Notes under the pieces: model-generated
Database searches by the model: none
What the model was told of the DNA's origin: nothing
The model's input: only the letters and a program-made list of their open reading frames with translations
In this document: one piece after another, positions 58,434 through 64,000 of the stretch
Layout: each line of letters opens with the position of its first letter
Numbering within the stretch: the first letter of the stretch is position 1
From: Chloroflexi bacterium HGW-Chloroflexi-2
GTDB lineage: Bacteria > Chloroflexota > Anaerolineae > Anaerolineales > Anaerolineaceae
DNA length: 64,000 nucleotides
Reading direction: 5' to 3'
Assembly (NCBI GenBank): GCA_002840735.1
Contig: PHBY01000005.1
Coordinates: 124,001-188,000 of the forward strand
Made by a program: the position numbers and the translations under genes

Positions 58434-59633
58434 TTATCCTACTTCTTTGAGATAATCACGGATCATCAAAGCCGCGGTAGCACCTTCTCCTGCGGCAGCA
58501 GCTGCCTGCTTGGTGGAACCCGAACGCACATCCCCTGCAGCAAACACTCCTTTGATTTTAGTTTGGAGCGTTTTATCCGTGATGATAAATCCCCGGGAGT
58601 CTAAATCCACTTTGCCTTTCATCAGTTCGCTGTTAGGATCAAGCCCGATAAAAACAAACACCCCATCATAAACCCATTCTTTTAATTCACCGGTGCTTTT
58701 ATCCTTTACAACCACGGATTTCAATCGTTTCCGGTCATTGGCTTTTAATTCTACAACCTCATGGTTGACAGTAACTCGCATATTCGGCATGGAAGCGACC
58801 TTCTCCTGTACGATCTTGCTGGCATTAAGTTCTGGCAGGAACTCAACAATATCCACCCGTTTGGCAAATTTTGTTAAGTAAAGTCCCTCCTCTAAACCAC
58901 TATTGCCACCACCAACAACTAATAGATCTTTCCCAAAATAAAAAGCGCCATCACAGGTCGCGCAAAAATGAACGCTCATACCCACCAGTTTGTCTTCTCC
59001 TGGAACACCCAGGCGGCGATAATGTGCTCCAGTTGCAATAAGCACTACCTTACTACCGTAACTTCTTTTATTTCGGGTATTAACACACATATATCCGCTT
59101 TCTTCCCGTTCCACCTGGGATACATCAGCAGCCTGCAGAATTTCCACACCAAACCTTCTTGCCTGCCTCCCCATTCGATCCGAAAATTCACTTCCAGGAA
59201 TACCCTGATCAAATCCCGGGAAATTTTCCATTGACTGTGTCATGCCTGCCTGACCACCCAACGCACCCCGCTCGATAACCAGTGTTTCAAATCCTTCTCT
59301 AGCGAGATAGATCGCTGCAGTCAATCCAGTTGGCCCACCTCCAATGATGATCACATCATAAAATGATCGTTTCGCTTCTGTTTGTAATCCCAATTTTTCA
59401 GCCAGTTGAGCATTCGAAGGTTCCACCAGAACAGAACCATCCTGAAAAACAATCGTTGGCACACTACGTTTTCCCTCATTTATCTTTTCAACAACTTCCA
59501 TAAATTCAGGATTTTCTTCAACATCGATGTTTATATAAGGAATACGTTGTTCACCAAAAAATTTCTTTGCGCGTTTACAATCAGAACACCAGGTCGTACT
59601 GTAAACAATGATCTGGTCAGATTGATTTTCCAT
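58434..59633 (-). CDS. Glutaredoxin-thioredoxin reductase fusion protein
   Basis: This 399-residue protein has an N-terminal glutaredoxin-like domain (about 1-80, active site WCSDC at 15-19) followed by a thioredoxin reductase-like flavoprotein (about 90-399). FAD motif GGGPTGLTAAIYLAREG, redox site CATC in HFCATCDGAFYFG, and a second nucleotide motif GGGNSGLEEGLYL are visible. The NADPH-specific HRRxxxR element expected after the second motif is absent (VDIVEFLPELNASK), so the electron donor may differ. Start 59633 is chosen for AGGAG spacing; an ATG three bases earlier is possible. A longer reading has no support. Confidence 0.9.
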   Translation of the reverse strand: MENQSDQIIVYSTTWCSDCKRAKKFFGEQRIPYINIDVEENPEFMEVVEKINEGKRSVPTIVFQDGSVLVEPSNAQLAEKLGLQTEAKRSFYDVIIIGGGPTGLTAAIYLAREGFETLVIERGALGGQAGMTQSMENFPGFDQGIPGSEFSDRMGRQARRFGVEILQAADVSQVEREESGYMCVNTRNKRSYGSKVVLIATGAHYRRLGVPGEDKLVGMSVHFCATCDGAFYFGKDLLVVGGGNSGLEEGLYLTKFAKRVDIVEFLPELNASKIVQEKVASMPNMRVTVNHEVVELKANDRKRLKSVVVKDKSTGELKEWVYDGVFVFIGLDPNSELMKGKVDLDSRGFIITDKTLQTKIKGVFAAGDVRSGSTKQAAAAAGEGATAALMIRDYLKEVG

Positions 59634-59740
59634 CATTTCTCCTGTCTCATGTAATAACAATCCTATTTTATTATACAAATCAGGATGGAAAGTATGATTG
59701 TATAAGTCAACTCGTCTATATGTTGAGTTTTTGTGTTTTC

Positions 59741-61087
59741 CTACCCAACCGACCAATTGAGATTCTCATCTCTTTTGTTCACGATTTTCATAACTGGCCG
59801 GCTCCGTACCCATAACCAAATTGTCTGGGTGAAATTTGCAATCGAGAATCCAATTAATCCAACATATAAACCTGTATATTCACCAATCACCACCCCTAAA
59901 CCCAATACGATCAAGACGGTGACCAGAAAAATTGTCATACTCTCAGGGATACCACGTGTATTTCGGCTAAATAAAATGGCCCCCTGATACCAGGATTGCA
60001 GTACACTCAGAATTGGCATTGGTAATCCAAACCAGAATCCAATTCTGGCTAATTCAACCAATGAAGGTGGTAGCCCTGATATATAGCTGAACCATAGTAA
60101 AGCCAAGGGTGTGGCTGCCAGTATAAAGTGAAGACCGACGAGCGAAATCGATAAATTCAATGAAAATTTGCGTAATTCTTTGGATGATCCTGGTTGGTCT
60201 AGAATTGCCACTACAACTTCATTGAATGCCAGTCCAAGACTACGTAACATAAATATCAGGCCACTTACGACTGCCCATACAGCCAGAGAATCAAGCGCTC
60301 TGGGCATACGACTTAACGCGGCACTACCAATCGGTTGCCAGACCAATGAGAGAAATGATGTCAGTGCTAAGGGAATATAAAAAGCGAAAAAAATCTTCCA
60401 GGTTAATTTTTCAGCTTTTTGGGCTGGTTTAAGTTGATATTTTAATATGGGTCTTACACGAATCCCGGAATAAACCGCTTCTGCCAGGGTGCTCAAACCT
60501 TGCGATGTCGCTCCGATAATATACCCAGGAATGGATCCAATCAGCAAGCCGGCGCCTAACACAACCACATCAGTACATAAACGCACAATCGTTCCCACAC
60601 CCACAGCCTGTGAATGGCCAAAGCGGATCATGACACCTTGTTGAAATCGACGATAAGCGATCGACCAGGACCAGGGTAACATGAACCGCAGTCCCATTCT
60701 ACCACTCTCGATGATTTCTTCAGGCACCCCCATTAACTCAACGACCACGAAATCATAGAGTGGGGTAAAAGCTACCAGCAAATGAAGAACTGTTAAAGAC
60801 GCTCCCATGATCATCATGAAACGAAAAATCTTTTGATATGAATCCCAATCCTTGCTTAGTGCAGTAGACGCCGATAACAACATGATGATTGGAGCTTCAA
60901 TAATCAAAGCCAAAGGAAAAACAATCCCTCCATGAGTAGCCAGGCTGATCTCCGGGTTTGCCAGACGTGCCATCACAGCAGAAATGACTGGCATTTCAAC
61001 ACCCATCAACAACCAGGAGGCAGCTAATGGAAACCAGATCTTAATAATCTTTTTTTGCTGTATGCTCGCATTAAATATCTTCATCAT
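59741..61087 (-). CDS. MATE-like multi-pass membrane transporter
   Basis: This 448-residue protein has about 12 helices and two similar halves. WFPLAASWLLMGVEMPVISAVMARLANPEISLATHG at the N-terminus and SFLSLVWQPIGSAALSRMPRALDSLAVWAVVSGL at the second half match the layout of MATE/MOP-type exporters, including distant ANKH-like members. Sequence similarity is loose and the substrate unknown. No ribosome-binding site is clear. A TAGAAT box lies about 10 bp ahead of the ATG (minus strand). MITE copy 3 begins 38 bp upstream of the start. Confidence 0.72.
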   Translation of the reverse strand: MMKIFNASIQQKKIIKIWFPLAASWLLMGVEMPVISAVMARLANPEISLATHGGIVFPLALIIEAPIIMLLSASTALSKDWDSYQKIFRFMMIMGASLTVLHLLVAFTPLYDFVVVELMGVPEEIIESGRMGLRFMLPWSWSIAYRRFQQGVMIRFGHSQAVGVGTIVRLCTDVVVLGAGLLIGSIPGYIIGATSQGLSTLAEAVYSGIRVRPILKYQLKPAQKAEKLTWKIFFAFYIPLALTSFLSLVWQPIGSAALSRMPRALDSLAVWAVVSGLIFMLRSLGLAFNEVVVAILDQPGSSKELRKFSLNLSISLVGLHFILAATPLALLWFSYISGLPPSLVELARIGFWFGLPMPILSVLQSWYQGAILFSRNTRGIPESMTIFLVTVLIVLGLGVVIGEYTGLYVGLIGFSIANFTQTIWLWVRSRPVMKIVNKRDENLNWSVG

Positions 61088-61125
61088 AGGTCGATGTATT
61101 CTAATTCAAAAAGATTATTTGGGTA

Positions 61126-61213
61126 GTGTCCTTTCAATAATTAGCAGTCCAGGTGTTTTTGGCGTGCAGACGCACGCCAAAAACACCCGCTTGCCCCGAT
61201 TTATTGAGATGAT
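61126..61213. mobile_element. 88-bp palindromic MITE-like element, copy 3
   Basis: It has the same length and ends as copies 1 and 2; the central stem is GGTGTTTTTGGCGTGC with its complement. The flanking decamers TATTTGGGTA and GCTTTGAGTA match at 7 of 10 positions, again suggesting an old 10-bp duplication. It lies between the MATE-like gene (start at 61087) and the 3' end of the MFS gene. Confidence 0.84.
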
Positions 61214-61234
61214 GCTTTGAGTATTTACAAATAG

Positions 61235-62455
61235 CTAATTAAATTTTCTGATAGTAGGATGTATCAAATTTATCGTTCCCACTACCAACGTAATAATGAC
61301 CCCACAAATAATTATCGTAAAAGGTGACCCATACATGTCTGCTAACCATCCAACCAGTAACGCACCAATAGGTAAACTTCCCTGGAAAACAAGGATGTAG
61401 ATACTCATTACCCTTCCACGCAGATGGTCAGGAACGTGCGTCTGAATGAGTGAATTGGTTATGTTGATCACAGACATGAGACTCCAACCAAGAACAACCA
61501 ATGTAATCATCGAAACAGGTAAAATGCGAAAACTTCCCAACAAGAAAATTGCAAATGGCATTACCAGACCGCCAAAAGTCCAGATTTTTCCTCTCACCAC
61601 TCGTGAACCAAGATTTGCAATCATCAATGCTGCAACCAATGAACCTACACCACGTGCAGAGAGCAATAGTCCATTGGTAGTTACATCTCCACCAAGTACA
61701 GTATTCGCCCAGTCCGGCATAAGAGTCATCAAACTGAAACTGAATATTGAAACAGCAGCCAGGTTAATGAGAAGGTATCGAATTTCAACGTGCCCAACCG
61801 CAAATCGCAACCCATCATTTAGATCAGAAAAGGGCGATTTTTTAAGAGCGATTATTGGACGTGGTGGCATATTCATCACCAACAATGCACCAATCACACC
61901 CAGGAACGATATTCCATTTATGGTAAAACACCATGCAGGTCCTAACCAGGCATAAATAAGTCCAGCTACGGAAGGACCTACAATTGTACCCAGATTGAAT
62001 ACAGAGCTATTCAATGCAATCGCGTTGGTGAGATCCTCTTTTGGCACCATATCAACAACGAATGATTGTCGGGCTGGGGCATCAAAAGCATTGGCTGTTC
62101 CTAAAAGAAATGCCAGAACAATAATATGCCATGGTTGAACCATACCTGTGAAAGTCAATATTGCTAATATGAAGCCCAACACCATCATTGAAGTTTGGGC
62201 AAATAAAATAACCTTTCGTCGTGAAAATCGATCGGATATTAATCCAGAATATAAAGAGAAAAGCCAGATAGGAACACCACTGGCGAACCCTGCGATACCT
62301 AACATCACAGGTGAACCGGTGAGTTCAAATAAAAGATAACTCTGGGCAGTTGCCTGCATCCAGGTACCAATCAAGGAAACCATCTGACCACTAAACCAGA
62401 GTCTGAAGTTGCGATACTTTAGCGCTGTAAAAGTTTGGGATAATTGTAAGTTCAT
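61235..62455 (-). CDS. MFS transporter, MFS_3/EntS-like
   Basis: This 406-residue major facilitator has about 12 helices. The opening FTALKYRNFRLWFSGQMVSLIGTWMQATAQSYLLFELTGSP is diagnostic of the MFS_3 group, which includes the enterobactin exporter EntS. SGLISDRFSRRKVILFAQ is the loop 2-3 motif and NAFDAPARQSFVVDMVPKEDLTNAIALNS follows helix 4. The substrate is unknown and no siderophore genes are near. It may be read through from its own promoter toward MITE copy 3. Confidence 0.9.
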   Translation of the reverse strand: MNLQLSQTFTALKYRNFRLWFSGQMVSLIGTWMQATAQSYLLFELTGSPVMLGIAGFASGVPIWLFSLYSGLISDRFSRRKVILFAQTSMMVLGFILAILTFTGMVQPWHIIVLAFLLGTANAFDAPARQSFVVDMVPKEDLTNAIALNSSVFNLGTIVGPSVAGLIYAWLGPAWCFTINGISFLGVIGALLVMNMPPRPIIALKKSPFSDLNDGLRFAVGHVEIRYLLINLAAVSIFSFSLMTLMPDWANTVLGGDVTTNGLLLSARGVGSLVAALMIANLGSRVVRGKIWTFGGLVMPFAIFLLGSFRILPVSMITLVVLGWSLMSVINITNSLIQTHVPDHLRGRVMSIYILVFQGSLPIGALLVGWLADMYGSPFTIIICGVIITLVVGTINLIHPTIRKFN

Positions 62456-62714
62456 GTTGGCGCTGCTATGTTGCCTATACCATAATCCTGATTTTTCATT
62501 GATCAGTTCAGAAATGTTTTTCTAATCTACCACGAATTAATAATATCCAAATTCCTCAGAAAGATCAAATGACCTGAAGGTTACACAATCATCTGAGCTG
62601 ACTATATATCTCCATTAAATCATGCTAGAATACATAGGTTATTTATGGCTTTGTCTGACCTGTAAGCAGATGAGTTTCAATCTACCTGAAATCAAAAAAT
62701 TGAAAGGAATATCA

Positions 62715-63227
62715 ATGAGTACAAAATTCTGGAAAACTCCCCCTGAAATGATGATTGACGCAAAAAAACAATATAAAGCAACTTTTAAAACCGATGTTGG
62801 GGATATCGTTGTAAAATTATTCGCTGATAAAACACCAAAAACCGTAAACAATTTCGTATTTCTCGCAAGAGAAGGCTTTTATGATGACACAATCTTTCAC
62901 CGTGTGATTGATGATTTTATGGCCCAGGGTGGAGATCCTACCGGTACGGGTATGGGTGGACCGGGTTATAAATTTGGCGATGAATTTCATTCTTCACTAA
63001 AGCATAGCAAACCTGGAATTCTTTCCATGGCAAATGCAGGACCAAACACAAATGGTTCACAATTTTTCCTAACCCATGTCCCTACACCGTGGCTGGATAA
63101 TAAACATTCTGTGTTTGGTGAGGTTTCCGAAGGTCTGGACGTCTTACTTTCCATTCCTGCACGAGATCCTTCCAGACGGAATTCTCCAGCAGTCAAACTG
63201 CTTACAATTGAAGTATCGGAAGAGTAA
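62715..63227 (+). CDS. Peptidyl-prolyl cis-trans isomerase, cyclophilin type
   Basis: This 170-residue cytoplasmic cyclophilin assists protein folding by isomerising proline bonds. Active-site segments are [21 protein letters not shown] (about 58-78), [54 protein letters not shown] (about 90-143). The start [10 protein letters not shown] at 62715 follows AAAGGAATATCA. An upstream in-frame reading is hydrophobic but has no ribosome-binding site. A terminator follows. Monocistronic. Confidence 0.95.
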   Translation: MSTKFWKTPPEMMIDAKKQYKATFKTDVGDIVVKLFADKTPKTVNNFVFLAREGFYDDTIFHRVIDDFMAQGGDPTGTGMGGPGYKFGDEFHSSLKHSKPGILSMANAGPNTNGSQFFLTHVPTPWLDNKHSVFGEVSEGLDVLLSIPARDPSRRNSPAVKLLTIEVSEE

Positions 63228-63240
63228 ATTCTTCTACTCG

Positions 63241-63276
63241 AAAATCCCTCATCGACTTGATTGAGGGATTTTTTAT
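63241..63276 (+). terminator. Intrinsic terminator of the cyclophilin gene
   Basis: AATCCCTCA and TGAGGGATT form a hairpin (63242-63270) followed by TTTTTATT. It lies 14 bp after the stop codon. Confidence 0.9.
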
Positions 63277-63423
63277 TGATGTACTTTCTATTATTATGTT
63301 GTTAGGCATTCTGGTAAATTTCTTGAAATTCATTTTTGCTTGATTACCTAGTCCTGATGATTTTAGGCTACAATAATGTTATTGATTAATTCTTTTTCAC
63401 ATCATTAAATCTGGGGATTTACT

Positions 63424-64000
63424 ATGGAATTATTCTTAACACCTGCTTCAATCAGTTATATCGCACAAACAATTGTATTTCTGGGAATCACCATTTACCT
63501 GATATTAAAAAATAACGGCACCAAAGCAAATTTCTGGCTGAGTGTTGCTTTTTCCATCATGGTCGCAGCAGGTCTGGCTGGGTTTATTGGTGTATCCAGC
63601 CTGCGGTTTCAAGCAGAAGGCATGTTGGTGCATGATACATTATTGGTTTTAGGTTTAGCTTTACTTACCCAATTTGCTTACAACTTTTCAACCATTAAAT
63701 TAGTGGGAGAAAAGCAGGCTAAATTAATACTCTGGGTTAACAATTTGCTAACGATTACTGCTATTGCATTAAGCGTTGTATACCTGTATCCCTTCATTAA
63801 TCACCCATTAATAATTTTCGTTCCTATGATCATTAAGATTTTAATGGTTTTAGAAATTTCCTGGCTGATGATTTTTTTCATTTACATGACAGGCAAATTA
63901 TCTACACTTGAAACAAATAAAAGTTGGTTTTATCGATTTTTGCATCCACAGGGAAGATTGGCAATTGCAGCCCAGGGTTTTGGTTTGTCCTTCATTGTAT
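63424..64000 (+). CDS. Partial gene: multi-pass membrane sensor protein (N-terminus)
   Basis: The reading frame opens with ATG at 63424 (MELFLTPASISYIAQTIVFL) and runs to the window end without a stop, 192 codons. At least five hydrophobic helices are visible (about residues 8-28, 36-58, 68-88, 103-122 and 128-152), with short loops. The pattern resembles the 7TM-type sensor domains at the N-terminus of bacterial histidine kinases or other signalling proteins. The effector part is beyond the window, so no function is assigned. GGGG lies about 8 bp upstream of the ATG. Confidence 0.7.
   Translation, partial: MELFLTPASISYIAQTIVFLGITIYLILKNNGTKANFWLSVAFSIMVAAGLAGFIGVSSLRFQAEGMLVHDTLLVLGLALLTQFAYNFSTIKLVGEKQAKLILWVNNLLTITAIALSVVYLYPFINHPLIIFVPMIIKILMVLEISWLMIFFIYMTGKLSTLETNKSWFYRFLHPQGRLAIAAQGFGLSFIV

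Noticed and set aside
1-64000. CRISPR arrays, rRNA, tRNA, prophage or complete insertion sequences
   Set aside because: No regularly spaced repeats, cloverleaf-like genes, phage structural genes or transposase genes were seen anywhere in the window.

Overview
The window looks like a chromosomal segment of a Chloroflexota bacterium, most likely class Anaerolineae. This is inferred from protein content and style: many lipoproteins and membrane-anchored proteins with Thr/Pro/Ala-rich linkers, DUF3048, DUF2085 and DUF4126 proteins, an MscL with a zinc ribbon, a CarH-like MerR regulator, and many short transcription units on both strands. No rRNA, tRNA, CRISPR array, prophage or complete insertion sequence was seen.

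Layout. 0.1-4.2 kb: pheS-pheT behind a T-box leader. 4.2-6.9 kb: an ABC-2 export operon with its own small winged-helix regulator and a tandem operator-like site. 7-11.3 kb: a SWIM zinc-finger protein paired with a SNF2 ATPase. 11.7-15.5 kb: a monooxygenase-like protein and the sdhCDAB respiratory operon. 15.7-19.8 kb: an ABC uptake system of the NMT1/TauA type, a DUF4180 protein and a cysteine desulfurase. 19.9-24.7 kb: an ArsR-type regulator, an aldo/keto reductase, polyphosphate kinase and a CAP-LysM surface protein. 24.9-31.6 kb: a membrane WD40 protein, an isochorismatase-fold hydrolase, a lipoprotein, an adenosine-specific kinase family protein, RNase Z and a HAD phosphatase. 31.8-33.3 kb: a SAM-I riboswitch controlling metK. 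33.4-35.5 kb: a TetR regulator and a GH13 amylase with related operators. 35.5-44.2 kb: DegV, YjjX-type NTPase, CarH-like regulator, an MFS remnant, a flavoprotein, MscL, a HAD hydrolase, PsiE and a DEAD-box helicase. 44.5-46.3 kb: an orphan DNA methyltransferase, a CAT-like acetyltransferase and a compact, highly structured minus-strand RNA unit. 46.3-52.3 kb: DUF3048, DUF2085, DUF4126, an L,D-transpeptidase, a cupin, dodecin and a flavin reductase. 52.4-64 kb: a degenerate GGDEF-EAL sensor, a deazaflavin-type oxidoreductase, MFS and MATE-like transporters, a glutaredoxin-thioredoxin reductase fusion, a methyltransferase pseudogene, a cyclophilin, and a membrane sensor cut off by the window end.

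The most unusual items lie between genes. Three copies of an 88-bp palindromic MITE-like element occur at 34.0, 46.0 and 61.1 kb. One is flanked by a perfect 10-bp direct repeat and the other two by 7-of-10 repeats. Just beside the second copy is a roughly 165-nt minus-strand unit with its own promoter, three stem-loops, two CCUCC (anti-Shine-Dalgarno-like) segments, a 17-codon ORF with a strong ribosome-binding site, and a terminator. It has no recognisable downstream gene and is the best candidate here for an undescribed RNA or small-protein system. Several genes appear to be transcribed as leaderless mRNAs. The tetR-like gene and the amylase share a TATACC/GGTATA palindrome placed between the -35 and -10 boxes. 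The DEAD-box helicase gene has a terminator-like hairpin in its own leader.
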